Positions 35,207-44,372 of a stretch of 64,000 nt of DNA are shown here, in pieces. The stretch spans positions 74,990-138,989 of the forward strand of contig DHER01000101.1 of assembly GCA_002399975.1 (NCBI GenBank), in the 5' to 3' direction. The number at the start of each line of letters is the position of its first letter. The first letter of the stretch is position 1. Made by a program: the position numbers and the translations under genes. The stretch is from Firmicutes bacterium UBA4845 (lineage in GTDB: Bacteria; Bacillota; Clostridia; Tissierellales; Sedimentibacteraceae). The notes beneath the pieces were generated by a model, which had not been told where the DNA came from, ran no database searches, and saw only the letters and a list, made by a program, of their open reading frames with translations.

Positions 35207-36043
35207 TTACAACCAGAGTGTAACAACAGGTATATGAACTCTGTTGTTTATCCTTAATCTAAACGCACTGTTTCCCAGCCCCCTGCTTACCACCATGTAT
35301 GTTTTATTATGTGATTCGTACAGGCCTGATGTATATTTAGGAAATATCCCCTGCTCAGGTGAGTAAATCCCTTTATTTATAAAGGGTACTCTGAATTGCC
35401 CGCCATGGGCATGGCCGCAAAATACTATATCGGGTTTCACTGAGTTCAAGCCCGAACAATAATCCTGAAATAATTCAGGCCGGTGAGATAATAATATCTT
35501 AGGCACATTTTCTTCAATTACAGACTTCCAAAAAATATCATGATATTTAAAACCTTCTTTAAGTCCCATAAATATAACTGATGAACCATTTTTTTCATAA
35601 ACATCAAAACTGTTGTCAATTACCTTCACATTGTTTGAATCCAAAATTTCATACCATTTCTCGGTATCGTTCCAGGCTTCATGATTTCCGGTAACTGCAT
35701 ATGTTCTTGCTATATCCGACATACGACGGCAAAACCTGCCCAATTCTTTTTCTCTTATGGTTTTATGCTTGTATATTAAATCTCCAGTCATAACGATTAT
35801 GTCCGGAGATTCATTTTTAACTAATTTTGCAAGTGAATCAATATCCGAAGCGTTGTTTGGAATATGCAAATCGGATATATGTGCAATCTTCAGCACGTGC
35901 AGTCCTTCAGGCAGATTATTTATTTTTATAGTTATATGCTCAAGCTCCACCCAATTATTTTGCAGGTAAAAATACACACCTAAAAATATAATAACACCAA
36001 TGGAAAAAATGTAATCTATGTAATCTATGTATTCAATATTCAT
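35207..36043 (-). CDS. Membrane-anchored metallophosphoesterase (YkuE-like)
   Basis: A 278-aa protein with one N-terminal membrane helix (about residues 9-27) and the calcineurin-like motifs HISDLHI, MTGDLIY, TGNHEAW, LLSHRPE and CGHAHGGQ. YkuE-type enzymes of Firmicutes are wall- or membrane-associated; the substrate is unclear. Just after the start the peptide repeats IDY three times, encoded by a 9-nt tandem repeat. It lies 15 nt after the DegV gene, so probably cotranscribed. Confidence 0.88.
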   Translation of the reverse strand: MNIEYIDYIDYIFSIGVIIFLGVYFYLQNNWVELEHITIKINNLPEGLHVLKIAHISDLHIPNNASDIDSLAKLVKNESPDIIVMTGDLIYKHKTIREKELGRFCRRMSDIARTYAVTGNHEAWNDTEKWYEILDSNNVKVIDNSFDVYEKNGSSVIFMGLKEGFKYHDIFWKSVIEENVPKILLSHRPELFQDYCSGLNSVKPDIVFCGHAHGGQFRVPFINKGIYSPEQGIFPKYTSGLYESHNKTYMVVSRGLGNSAFRLRINNRVHIPVVTLWL

Positions 36044-36058
36044 AATACTTCCGGTACA

Positions 36059-36934
36059 TTACCGCTCATTTCCGAAAAAGAATATTGAAAGCATTCCCGG
36101 CCCTGTATGTGTTCCCACAACCGGCCCTATGGGCATTATAAAAATATTCTTAACTTTAACTTCACTTTGCACCATTTCCTTTAACTTTTCAGCAGAATCA
36201 AGGTCATCTCCATGACCTATAAAAATTGTATGATCTTCAAGGTTTATACCTGATTCTTTCATATGATTTATCATAGTATGGCGTGCTTTGTTTGAACCCC
36301 GTACTTTATCTACCACAATGAGGCTTCCGCTCTTGTCCACAATCAATATGGGCTTTATCTTAAACATAGTCCCTGCAACAGCCGCGGTCTTTGACAGCCT
36401 CCCTCCTCTATAAAGGTGGTTCAAATCTTCAACAGTAAACCAGTGACATACATGAAGCTTTTTACTTTCAACCCATTCTGTCAAACGCTCAAGTGAATAC
36501 CCCTGAATTTGCTTCTGCAGTGCGTGATATACAAGATACCCTAATCCTGTAGAGGCACAAAGCGTATCAATACAAATGATTTTTCTGTCAGGATATTTGA
36601 GTTTTAATTCTTCAATTGCAATTCCCGCAGACTGAATCGTACTGCTGAGGGCAGATGAAAAACAAAGATAAATAATGTCCAGTCCGTCCTTTAAATATGG
36701 CTCAAAAAATTTTGTGTAAGTGTATGTATTTATTTGAGCAGTACTTGAAGTTTTTCCGTCTCTCAAAGCATTATAAAAATCCTTCAAGGGCATTTCCCTG
36801 TAATCTGCATAGTGATTAAATTCATGGCCGTCCAATGTAACCGGCATAGGTATAACCTCAATGCTGCTGGGTTCATACAACTCAACACACAGGTCGGATG
36901 TAGCATCGGTTATAATTTTATATGTACTATCCAT
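36059..36934 (-). CDS. DegV/FakB-family fatty-acid binding protein
   Basis: A 291-aa two-domain DegV protein. The N-terminal KIITDATSDL motif, the PMPVTLDG segment, KTSSTAQI and LCFSSALSSTIQSA (fatty-acid carboxylate contacts) are present, and a C-terminal VGTHTGPGM. In other Firmicutes DegV (FakB) proteins hand exogenous fatty acids to the kinase FakA for phospholipid synthesis. FakA is not in this window. GAGGAG precedes the ATG. The AT-rich gap upstream holds the SAM riboswitch of the divergent operon. Confidence 0.9.
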   Translation of the reverse strand: MDSTYKIITDATSDLCVELYEPSSIEVIPMPVTLDGHEFNHYADYREMPLKDFYNALRDGKTSSTAQINTYTYTKFFEPYLKDGLDIIYLCFSSALSSTIQSAGIAIEELKLKYPDRKIICIDTLCASTGLGYLVYHALQKQIQGYSLERLTEWVESKKLHVCHWFTVEDLNHLYRGGRLSKTAAVAGTMFKIKPILIVDKSGSLIVVDKVRGSNKARHTMINHMKESGINLEDHTIFIGHGDDLDSAEKLKEMVQSEVKVKNIFIMPIGPVVGTHTGPGMLSIFFFGNER

Positions 36935-37157
36935 GTTTTTCTCCTCTATAACATTTACTCATATTTACTGATTTTTGCTGTGTTATTACGTACTTCGTAC
37001 TTATAATAACACATGAACCAATTTTTTAACAAAAAAATAATATGTGCCCAAGGAGTAAATTTTACCAGCTGTTTATTTTCAGCCGTCAAACAATGATAAC
37101 CCTTCTTTTACAGCTTATTTTGCAAAAATTACTTTCACTTAAATGTCAAAAAAACTC

Positions 37158-37186
37158 TTGACAGTGGATTGTTAAGCATTTATACT
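37158..37186 (+). promoter_or_regulatory. SigA-type promoter of the methionine-uptake operon
   Basis: TTGACA at 37158-37163 and TATACT at 37181-37186 with a 17-nt spacer, a near-consensus promoter directly upstream of the SAM-I riboswitch. 36935-37157 otherwise holds no gene I can support. Confidence 0.85.
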
Positions 37187-37231
37187 GGTAGAAACGTGTA
37201 AAGTACACATATATAATAAAATAAAAATTGA

Positions 37232-37387
37232 TTCTTATCAAGAGCGGTGGAGGAACTGGTCCAATGAAGCCCGGCAACCTGAATATTTTATATTTTTATT
37301 CAAGGTGCCAATTCCTGCAAACCAATAGGTTTGAGAGATAAGAAAGTAAAAAAGACCTACTTTCTTATTTAGAAAGTAGGTCTTTTT
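37232..37387 (+). promoter_or_regulatory. SAM-I (S-box) riboswitch with terminator
   Basis: Conserved S-box core from 37233: CTTATCAAGAG, GGTGGAGGAACTGG, CCAATGAAGCCCGGCAACC and GGTGCCAATTCCTGC. P1 closes with GATAAG at 37337-37342. The expression platform is fully readable. ATAAGAAAGTA (37338-37348) can pair with TACTTTCTTAT (37359-37369) as antiterminator, which overlaps both P1 and a terminator stem (37349-37365 with 37371-37387, U-tract to 37387). SAM binding should stabilise P1 and switch the operon off. Confidence 0.96.
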
Positions 37388-37427
37388 AACCATTTTTGCC
37401 ATTTTTATTATCATAAGGAGGACTTAT

Positions 37428-38624
37428 ATGTCAAATATTAGAAAATCAATCGATGAAACAGTTTCAAAAAAATTATCTGAATATCAAAAAATAGCTTTAG
37501 ATATTCACAATAAACCCGAAGTCAGCAACCATGAATTTTTTGCCAGTAAAACACTGTCCGATCAACTAATTAAAGAAGGATTTGAAGTAAATTTAAATGT
37601 AGCAGGACATCCTACAGGCTTTGATGCAAGATATAAAAGTTCAAAAGACGGGCCTACAGTTGTATTTTATGCAGAATATGACGCACTTCCGGGAATAGGC
37701 CATGCATGCGGCCACAACCTTTTCGGCGCCACTTCTTCTTTAGCAGCTGTTGCATTAAAGGAAGTAATTGAAGAAACAGGAGGAGAAATCAGAGTTTATG
37801 GAACTCCGGGAGAAGAAGGAGGAGAGAATGGAAGCGCTAAAGGAAGTTTTGTTAAAAAAGGCTTTTTCGATGATGTAGATTTTGCATTAGGGGTACATCC
37901 CGGCTATGAACACAGAATGACTAAAGCCTACTTGGCCAACGATCCTGTTGATATAGAATTCTATGGAAAATCCTCTCACGCTGCAGCAGCTCCTGAAAAG
38001 GGAATCAATGCATTGGACGCAGTTATACAAGTTTACAATGCAAGCAACGCACTAAGACAACACTTAACAGACGATGTAAGAATCCACGGAGTAATTACAA
38101 ATGGAGGTGCAGCTGCAAATGTAGTTCCTGATTATGCAAGTGCTAGATTTTACCTTAGAGCCAAAACAAGGCCAACTCTTGACAGCCTGTACAGTAAATT
38201 TGAAAATATAGTAAAAGGAGCGGCACTTCAAACAGGTGCAAGCTATAAATTCGGTCTGTTTCAGAACAGAGTTGATAATGTTGTTCAAACACCTTTATTT
38301 GATAAGGTTTACGAAAAAAATTTAAACAAATATGGTGAATTTATTACAGCCGAGACTTCAGACCAAAGCATGGGCTCCTCGGATGTAGGCAATGTAAGCC
38401 AGGTTATCCCCACAATTCAGCCGTCTATTAAAATTTCCGACACATATGTTGCTGATCACAGTATTGAATTCAGAGAAGCCGCTAAAAGTGAATTAGGATT
38501 AAAATCAATAGGTTTGGGAGCTAAAGTTCTGTCCAATACTGCTTTAGATTTGATTTTAGATCCGGATCTTTTGGAAAAAATAAAAGAACAGCACCGGGAA
38601 AATGTAAAAAATCAGGACAATTAG
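37428..38624 (+). CDS. M20-family amidohydrolase under SAM riboswitch control
   Basis: A 398-aa zinc hydrolase of the M20D/AbgB-HipO group. Motifs: AEYDALPGIGHACGHN (metal ligands), YGTPGEEGGENG (catalytic Glu) and YGKSSHAAAAPEKGINALDA in the dimerisation domain. It removes an acyl or amino-acid group from an amide. As first gene of a methionine-uptake operon switched by SAM, it plausibly hydrolyses an N-acyl or peptide form of methionine or another sulphur amino acid; that is inference. AAGGAGG precedes the ATG; metN follows after 11 nt. Confidence 0.88.
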   Translation: MSNIRKSIDETVSKKLSEYQKIALDIHNKPEVSNHEFFASKTLSDQLIKEGFEVNLNVAGHPTGFDARYKSSKDGPTVVFYAEYDALPGIGHACGHNLFGATSSLAAVALKEVIEETGGEIRVYGTPGEEGGENGSAKGSFVKKGFFDDVDFALGVHPGYEHRMTKAYLANDPVDIEFYGKSSHAAAAPEKGINALDAVIQVYNASNALRQHLTDDVRIHGVITNGGAAANVVPDYASARFYLRAKTRPTLDSLYSKFENIVKGAALQTGASYKFGLFQNRVDNVVQTPLFDKVYEKNLNKYGEFITAETSDQSMGSSDVGNVSQVIPTIQPSIKISDTYVADHSIEFREAAKSELGLKSIGLGAKVLSNTALDLILDPDLLEKIKEQHRENVKNQDN

Positions 38625-38635
38625 GGAGAAAGCAA

Positions 38636-39670
38636 ATGATTCAATTGATTGATGTATCTAAAACCTTTACTTCAGGCAGCGGTACCGTAGATGCTGTCCG
38701 GGATATTAACCTGAATATTGAAGAATCGGAGATATTCGGGGTAATAGGGTATAGCGGAGCCGGAAAAAGCACACTGGTCAGATGTATTAATTTGCTGGAG
38801 TGCCCAAGCAAGGGAAAAGTAATTATTAATGGAGTGGATCTTACTGAATTGGACGAAAAAAATTTACGGAAGTACCGTCAAAAAATAGGAATGATTTTTC
38901 AGCAATTTAACCTTTTTGCCTCTAGGACGATTTTTGAAAATGTAGCATTCCCGCTAAGATATAAGGGAATAAACAATGATGAAATAAATAAAAAAGTCGC
39001 TTCACTCTTAAAACTGGTAGGTATTTCTGATAAAGCTAAAGCTTATCCTTCTCAGCTGTCCGGCGGGCAAAAGCAAAGAGTTGCCATAGCAAGATCTTTG
39101 GCTAATGATCCCGGAATTTTACTGTGCGACGAAGCAACCTCCGCATTGGATCCTCAAACCACCCAATCTATATTGAAGCTGTTAAAGGATTTAAATAAAA
39201 AATTAGGCATAACAATAGTAATAGTTACTCATGAAATGAGTGTTATCAAAGAAATATGCAACAGAGTGGCTGTAATGAAAAGCGGCCGGATTGTAGAAGT
39301 AAATGATGTTATTTCAATTTTTAAAAACCCTCAGGCCCAAATAACGAAGGATTTTATAAATACTACTTCAAACTTTTCCCGTATTGATGAATTGATTAAA
39401 GATAATTCATCAATAGTCAACCTTGAAAAAGGACAGCGAATATGCAGATTTGATTTTCATGGTTCAAACACAAAGGAGCCTATAATTTCCAACATTTCAA
39501 GAAAACATGATGTAAGTGCAAGTATTATTTTTGCAAATGTTGAAGTAATATCAGAAACTGTCTTAGGATCTTTAGTTGTAATATTAAGCGGTGCTGAAGA
39601 ATCACAGAAGTCTGTTATTCAGCACCTTAAAGACATTGACATTAACGTTGAGGTGATTAAAAGTGCTTGA
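38636..39670 (+). CDS. metN: Methionine ABC transporter ATP-binding protein
   Basis: The ATPase of the MetNIQ importer. The 344-aa protein has Walker A GYSGAGKST, Q-loop FQQFNLF, signature LSGGQKQRVAIARSLA, Walker B ILLCDEATSALDP and a C-terminal NIL-type regulatory domain (about the last 85 residues, ...VSASIIFANVEVI...) that binds methionine and limits transport when the cell has enough. GGGAG precedes the ATG. It overlaps metI by 8 nt. Confidence 0.95.
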   Translation: MIQLIDVSKTFTSGSGTVDAVRDINLNIEESEIFGVIGYSGAGKSTLVRCINLLECPSKGKVIINGVDLTELDEKNLRKYRQKIGMIFQQFNLFASRTIFENVAFPLRYKGINNDEINKKVASLLKLVGISDKAKAYPSQLSGGQKQRVAIARSLANDPGILLCDEATSALDPQTTQSILKLLKDLNKKLGITIVIVTHEMSVIKEICNRVAVMKSGRIVEVNDVISIFKNPQAQITKDFINTTSNFSRIDELIKDNSSIVNLEKGQRICRFDFHGSNTKEPIISNISRKHDVSASIIFANVEVISETVLGSLVVILSGAEESQKSVIQHLKDIDINVEVIKSA

Positions 39671-40343
39671 AATATTAGAAACATACACGCCGAATTTACT
39701 TGACTATTCTGACGAATTTATTAAAAGTATATATGAAACACTGCAAATGATTTTTTTATCCGGAATTTATTCGTTTATTGCCGGGCTGATTCTGGGGACA
39801 TTGATGGTTGTTACAAGAAAAGGTAACATAATGGAAAATAATCTTGTTTACCAGATAGTTGACAAATTTGTTAACTTATTCCGTTCAATACCTTTTGTTA
39901 TTTTGATTACCGCTTTAATTCCTGTTACAAAAAAGTTAGTAGGAACATTTATCGGTGTAAAAGGAGCTATTTTCCCTCTTGTTATGGGATGTACCCCTTT
40001 CTTTATAAGACAGGTCGACATGGCTCTTTCGGATGTTGATAACGGCCTTATAGAGGCTGCACAATCCATGGGGATATCTCCTTTAGGAATAATTTTCAGG
40101 GTATACCTTAAAGAAAGCATACCTGCTCTTGCACGTTCAACGACTATAACCTGTATCAGTCTGCTGGGATTGACCGCTATGGGCGGTGCCGTCGGCGGAG
40201 GGGGTCTGGGTTCCTTTGTAATCAGGTATGGCCATAACAGATTTTATCAAGACATAACTTATGTTTCAGTTGTAGTAATATTAATTATAGTTTCAATAAT
40301 TCAATTTATAGGCAACCTGGTTATAAAAAAGACTTCACACTAA
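39663..40343 (+). CDS. metI: Methionine ABC transporter permease
   Basis: A 226-aa membrane protein with five hydrophobic segments and the MetI-type EAA loop (EAAQSMGISPLGIIFRVYLKESIPAL). It forms the channel of MetNIQ. It starts at GTG inside the metN end; GAGGTG lies upstream. metQ follows after about 90 nt. Typical length. Confidence 0.93.
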   Translation: MLEILETYTPNLLDYSDEFIKSIYETLQMIFLSGIYSFIAGLILGTLMVVTRKGNIMENNLVYQIVDKFVNLFRSIPFVILITALIPVTKKLVGTFIGVKGAIFPLVMGCTPFFIRQVDMALSDVDNGLIEAAQSMGISPLGIIFRVYLKESIPALARSTTITCISLLGLTAMGGAVGGGGLGSFVIRYGHNRFYQDITYVSVVVILIIVSIIQFIGNLVIKKTSH

Positions 40344-40430
40344 ATAAAAGGAACAGCAGACTGCAAGGCTGCTATCCTCGTTATATATAATTTTCTTGCA
40401 AATTCCATTATAATATAAGAGGAGGACAAT

Positions 40431-41255
40431 ATGAAAAAAATAATTTTAACATTAATATTTTCCCTGCTGTTGGCAGGATGTACATCAGAAACCGGCACGC
40501 CGGCTCAATCAGGTGACTCAAATGTGAACGGTACAACCAAGGTGCGCGTAGGGCTGACTGAAAGTGATTCTAAAGTATGGAACCATGTTAAGGAAGAAGC
40601 CGCAAAAGAGAATATCGATATAGAACTTATTCCTTTTGACTCATACCCTATTCCTAATGCTGCTTTGGACGCTGGAGAAATTGAAATGGATGCATTCCAG
40701 CACTATCTTTATCTGAATACGGAAATTGAGCAGCACGGATATGATATTTCAGTTATCGGTGAAACTGTTTTTGCACCTCTTGGACTTTATTCCAAAAAAA
40801 TAAGCAATATTGATGAATTAAAAAACGGTGACACCATTGTAATTCCGGACGACGTTACAAATGGAGGACGTTCTCTTTTATTACTTCAATCTGCCGGACT
40901 TATAACTGTAAATACGGACGATAACCTGTCCCCTGCTTTAAAAGACATAGAGAACCCAAGGAATTTTAATATCGTAGAACTTTCAGCCACAAACATACCG
41001 GCATCCCTTGAAGAAGCCCCTTTGGCAGCAATCAACTCAGGAGTAGCTGCCGATGCAGGAATTATTCCCACAAAAGACGCCATTATACTGGAAGAAGCCA
41101 AGCCGGGAGAAAACCCCTATATAAACGTGATTGCTGTCCGCACCGAGGACAAGGATAATGAAGTTTACAAACGTATTGTGGAAATATATCAAACAGACGA
41201 AACAAAAAAAGTTATTGAAGAAGATACAAAGGTTTCCTCTATTCCCGTTTGGTAA
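40431..41255 (+). CDS. metQ: Methionine-binding lipoprotein
   Basis: The substrate-binding lipoprotein of MetNIQ. The 274-aa protein has a lipoprotein signal with lipobox LLAGC near residue 17, then the NlpA-type mature domain (VRVGLTESDSKVWNHV, DAFQHYLYLNTEIEQHGYD, IPDDVTNGGRSLLLLQ, VIAVRTED). AGGAGG precedes the ATG. Last gene of the SAM-controlled operon; a terminator follows. Confidence 0.93.
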   Translation: MKKIILTLIFSLLLAGCTSETGTPAQSGDSNVNGTTKVRVGLTESDSKVWNHVKEEAAKENIDIELIPFDSYPIPNAALDAGEIEMDAFQHYLYLNTEIEQHGYDISVIGETVFAPLGLYSKKISNIDELKNGDTIVIPDDVTNGGRSLLLLQSAGLITVNTDDNLSPALKDIENPRNFNIVELSATNIPASLEEAPLAAINSGVAADAGIIPTKDAIILEEAKPGENPYINVIAVRTEDKDNEVYKRIVEIYQTDETKKVIEEDTKVSSIPVW

Positions 41256-41278
41256 GATAGTCTTCAGGAAATAAAAAA

Positions 41279-41326
41279 ACAGGCATATGACAGCTTTCAG
41301 CTGATTTTTATGCCTGCTTATTTTCA
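41279..41326 (+). terminator. Terminator of the metNIQ operon
   Basis: Outer arms CAGGCAT (41280-41286) and ATGCCTG (41310-41316) enclose a second small hairpin (CAGCT/AGCTG). It is followed by CTTATTTTC. Confidence 0.65.
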
Positions 41327-41355
41327 CAAATAAATCATTGTAAATTACTGTCCGT

Positions 41356-42093
41356 TTATTTAAGTACATTCAGTATTTTCTTTTTATATTCTAAAAACCT
41401 GTTGCTAACGTTAAAATCCTTATTTCTTGGCATTGGTTCTTCTATACACATTTCTTCAGTGATTCTGCCAGGTTTTCCTGCCATAATATAAATTCTGTCT
41501 GCCAAAACCAACGCTTCATCTATATCGTGAGTAATCAAAAGTGAGGACAGCTTTATCTGATCCATTACCTGCAAATACCAACGGTGCATGCTGCTTTTTG
41601 TTATGCTGTCCAAAGCACTGAAAGGCTCATCAAGCAACGCCACCTGGTCTGAAAACAGATAAGTTCTTAGAAGAGCAGCCCTCTGCCTCATTCCTCCTGA
41701 CAATTGACTTGGATATTTTTTCTGCGTTCCTTCCAAACCGAACTCCTCAAAATATACTGATGCAACTTCTCTTGCCCTTGATTTTTTTTCTCCTTTGATC
41801 ACTAGAGGAAGCGACACATTGTCAATTATTGTTTTATAGGGCAGCAAAAGGTCTTTTTGGAGCATATAACTTACATTACCGGCTTTGCCGGTAATGTCTT
41901 TTCCGTCTAATTCCACTGTACCCTTCTCAGGCTTAATTAAACCTGATATAACATTAAACAGCGTGGTCTTGCCAACACCGCTTACGCCCAAAAGACATGC
42001 TATTTCTCCTTTATTCAATTCTATTGAAACATCTTCAATAATGTTTTTAGATTCATAACTTACAGTTATATTATTTGCAGTCAGTTTATACAT
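41356..42093 (-). CDS. ABC transporter ATP-binding protein (ThiZ-like)
   Basis: A 245-aa ATPase of the nitrate/taurine/thiamine-precursor type. Walker A LLGVSGVGKTTLF, Q-loop YMLQKDLLLPYK, signature LSGGMRQRAALLRTYL, Walker B VALLDEPFSALD and switch His in LLITHD. It is the last gene of a TPP-riboswitch operon, so it should energise uptake of a thiamine precursor (formylaminopyrimidine/HMP in the ThiXYZ system). A perfect 11-bp palindrome lies inside the gene (41873-41897). GGAGG precedes the ATG. Confidence 0.88.
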   Translation of the reverse strand: MYKLTANNITVSYESKNIIEDVSIELNKGEIACLLGVSGVGKTTLFNVISGLIKPEKGTVELDGKDITGKAGNVSYMLQKDLLLPYKTIIDNVSLPLVIKGEKKSRAREVASVYFEEFGLEGTQKKYPSQLSGGMRQRAALLRTYLFSDQVALLDEPFSALDSITKSSMHRWYLQVMDQIKLSSLLITHDIDEALVLADRIYIMAGKPGRITEEMCIEEPMPRNKDFNVSNRFLEYKKKILNVLK

Positions 42094-42138
42094 TTAATAT
42101 TCCTCCAAGGCTGAGGCGTTCGAAATTATTATTAGTTA

Positions 42139-43149
42139 TTATTCAGGAAGATATTCATTTGTAAATCCTGACCCTTCAGGAATTTCTATATCTACAAGCC
42201 CGCTTTCAAACAGCCATTGATAAAATTCGTCCCATCTTGCCTGATCTATGTGTCCCCATTTTCCTACTTCAGCTTTATATTGATCTTTAAGCCAAGACTG
42301 GCTTTCTTTTACTATCTCGGGATCAAGTTCCAGTGCGGCATCTGATAAGATTTCTGCAGCAGCATCAGGATTTTCAATTGCAAATTCATATCCTTTTTGT
42401 ACCGCTTTCAATGTTTTTTTTACTGTTTCAGGGTTGTTCTTTGCAAAATCATTGTTAACTATAATAACAGGACTGTAAAAATCAAGTTCTTTTCCATAAT
42501 CGGCGAACTTAAGGAAATTAGTTTCCAACCCTTTAACTTTAGTTGCAATTCCGTCCCAGGCATAGTATATCCATACAGAATCCACATTTGTTTGAAGAGC
42601 CGTTACAACATCAGTGACAGTACTTGGTATCATTTCTATATCTTCAAATTTTCCACCGTCATCTTCCACAACCTTTTTTATGATTGCCTGCTCGGTCGGA
42701 AGGTTCCAAGTCGCATAAGAATGACCTTCCATCTTTGCCGGAGTATCTATTTCTTTTTCCTTTAAAGAAATGATACCCGAAGTATTGTGCTGAATTAACG
42801 CTGCCACAGCTGTTACAGGCAACGGATTTTCAGAGGCGAAATATGGAGCTAAATAGTCCTGAAAACTAATTCCAAATTCAGCACCTCCGCCGCCAACAAG
42901 CATTTCAGCTCCGTCTTCCGGCGGCTGGATTATTTCCACATCGATTCCCTGTTCTGCAAAATACCCTTTCTCCTGGGCCACGTATATTCCAGTATGATTG
43001 GTATTAGGTGTCCAGTCAAGTACTATACGGATTTTCTCCTGTCCATTTTTTTCGTCATTTTTTGCCTCTTCAGACTGACTTGTACATGCCGTCAATGCTA
43101 TCGCCAGCATCATTACTACAGCAATTATTACATTTAATTTCCTTTTCAT
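42139..43149 (-). CDS. Thiamine-precursor binding lipoprotein (ThiY/NMT1-like)
   Basis: A lipoprotein with lipobox IALTAC and the NMT1/THI5 periplasmic-binding fold (RIVLDWTPNTNHTGIYVAQEKGYFAEQGIDVEI, SFQDYLAPYFASE, WNLPTEQAIIKKV). This fold binds pyrimidine precursors of thiamine. A GTG at 43164 is in frame, but GGAAGGG lies before the ATG at 43149, whose product has a standard signal. It sits between permease and ATPase in the TPP-controlled operon. Confidence 0.88.
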   Translation of the reverse strand: MKRKLNVIIAVVMMLAIALTACTSQSEEAKNDEKNGQEKIRIVLDWTPNTNHTGIYVAQEKGYFAEQGIDVEIIQPPEDGAEMLVGGGGAEFGISFQDYLAPYFASENPLPVTAVAALIQHNTSGIISLKEKEIDTPAKMEGHSYATWNLPTEQAIIKKVVEDDGGKFEDIEMIPSTVTDVVTALQTNVDSVWIYYAWDGIATKVKGLETNFLKFADYGKELDFYSPVIIVNNDFAKNNPETVKKTLKAVQKGYEFAIENPDAAAEILSDAALELDPEIVKESQSWLKDQYKAEVGKWGHIDQARWDEFYQWLFESGLVDIEIPEGSGFTNEYLPE

Positions 43150-43177
43150 TTTTATCCCTTCCACTATTAAATTAATA

Positions 43178-43960
43178 TTATTTGAATTTTGAATCTTCTT
43201 TTATTCTGTCCCAAGGCATCGAAGCTCTCTTCAGCAATGTAACTCCAAACATCAGCACAAGACTTATGAAGGAGATGAAAAATATTACGGCAAACATTTT
43301 GTCAAATGAATATGACTTTCTTACTCTTGTCATATACACTCCAAGCCCTTTAAACCCTCCGAGCCATTCAGAAATAACGGCACCTACAACAGAATAGGAT
43401 ACCGATATCCTAAGTCCGGAAAAAAAATGGCTCAAGGAGCTTGGAAATTTAATGTGAATAAAACACTGAGCTCTGTTGGCACCCATTGCCTTCAACAAAT
43501 TTAAAGCATCAGGATCGGCGGCATTAAATCCGTCCAATAATCCTATGGCTATAGGAAAAAATGTTGTGATTACAATAAGTGTTATTTTGGGTAGTATTCC
43601 GTACCCCATCCAAAGTACAAGCAGAGGCGCAATAGCAACTGTCGGCACTGTCTGAGTCAATATTAGAATAGGATATATGGACTTGTACACAATAGGAAAG
43701 CAATCCATAATTACAGCTATTACAAATCCAAGCACAGTTCCTATAATAAGACCTAAAAATGACTCAGCCAAGGTTGTTTCCGCATGCTCCATCAGCAATG
43801 GAAAATCGTCTATAAATGCCGTCACTACATCAACAGGTGACGGCAGCATAAATTTCGGAACAACACCTGTGAAAGATAGTATCTGCCACAGGCATAAAAT
43901 CGCAATTATTGCTAATGCAGGTGAAATTTTATTTGTGATATTTTGTAACTTTTTGATCAA
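43178..43960 (-). CDS. ABC transporter permease (ThiX-like)
   Basis: A 260-aa inner-membrane permease with six hydrophobic segments and the coupling loop LLKAMGANRAQCFIHIKFPSSLSHFFSGLRIS. It belongs to the SsuC/ThiX group. It begins at TTG inside the end of the upstream thiamine-binding gene (32-nt overlap) with only a weak GGCGGTG before it, so translation is probably coupled. Confidence 0.87.
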   Translation of the reverse strand: MIKKLQNITNKISPALAIIAILCLWQILSFTGVVPKFMLPSPVDVVTAFIDDFPLLMEHAETTLAESFLGLIIGTVLGFVIAVIMDCFPIVYKSIYPILILTQTVPTVAIAPLLVLWMGYGILPKITLIVITTFFPIAIGLLDGFNAADPDALNLLKAMGANRAQCFIHIKFPSSLSHFFSGLRISVSYSVVGAVISEWLGGFKGLGVYMTRVRKSYSFDKMFAVIFFISFISLVLMFGVTLLKRASMPWDRIKEDSKFK

Positions 43961-44225
43961 TAGTCAACACACCGCCATCCGGGCTGAAACTTATCTTAAC
44001 ATATGAAGACACTGACGGGGCACCTGCTTTTACAGCTACCAATTGACAATTCTTCACAATTTCCATCAGCTTGTCATAGTCTCCTTCAATTGCTGTTTCA
44101 CAAGGTCCTACATAATATTTAAGACCTGTACTCTTAATATAAGCAATTACCTCGTCAACTATACGAACTACTTCTTCATTTGAACTTACATTTGGTAAAA
44201 CTTGAATAGCCACACTTGCTTTCAT
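43929..44225 (-). CDS. Thiamine-binding MTH1187/YkoF-family protein
   Basis: A 98-aa protein of the MTH1187 fold (ASVAIQVLPN, VVRIVDEVIAYIKSTGLKYYVGPCETAIEGDYDKLMEIVK). YkoF-type relatives bind thiamine or its pyrimidine part in the cytoplasm. First gene of the TPP-riboswitch operon, with GGGAGG before its ATG. It probably accepts or senses the transported precursor; that is inference. Confidence 0.85.
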   Translation of the reverse strand: MKASVAIQVLPNVSSNEEVVRIVDEVIAYIKSTGLKYYVGPCETAIEGDYDKLMEIVKNCQLVAVKAGAPSVSSYVKISFSPDGGVLTIDQKVTKYHK

Positions 44226-44268
44226 TTAAGATTCCTCCCTTATAATTGTATCTTCGCAGTCTCGTTCA

Positions 44269-44361
44269 CCAATGTATTTTGCTCCCTACTGATCGCATAC
44301 ATTGGGAATTTGTTGCGGTTGACCTACCGCCATTTTTTCTCCATAACGGTCGAAAAAATGG
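44269..44361 (-). promoter_or_regulatory. Two further hairpins in the thi operon leader
   Basis: Downstream of the TPP terminator the leader contains a 10-bp perfect inverted repeat (CCATTTTTTC, 44330-44339, with 44352-44361) and an 8-bp one (CCAATGTA, 44269-44276, with 44298-44305). Neither has a U-tract followed by the start codon. They may stabilise the message or add a second control. Confidence 0.45.
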
Positions 44362-44372
44362 GGTTAGGGCAT

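Noticed and set aside
37428..38624. Naming the SAM-controlled hydrolase abgB or hipO
   Set aside because: Sequence shows only the M20D group; the substrate cannot be inferred from motifs.
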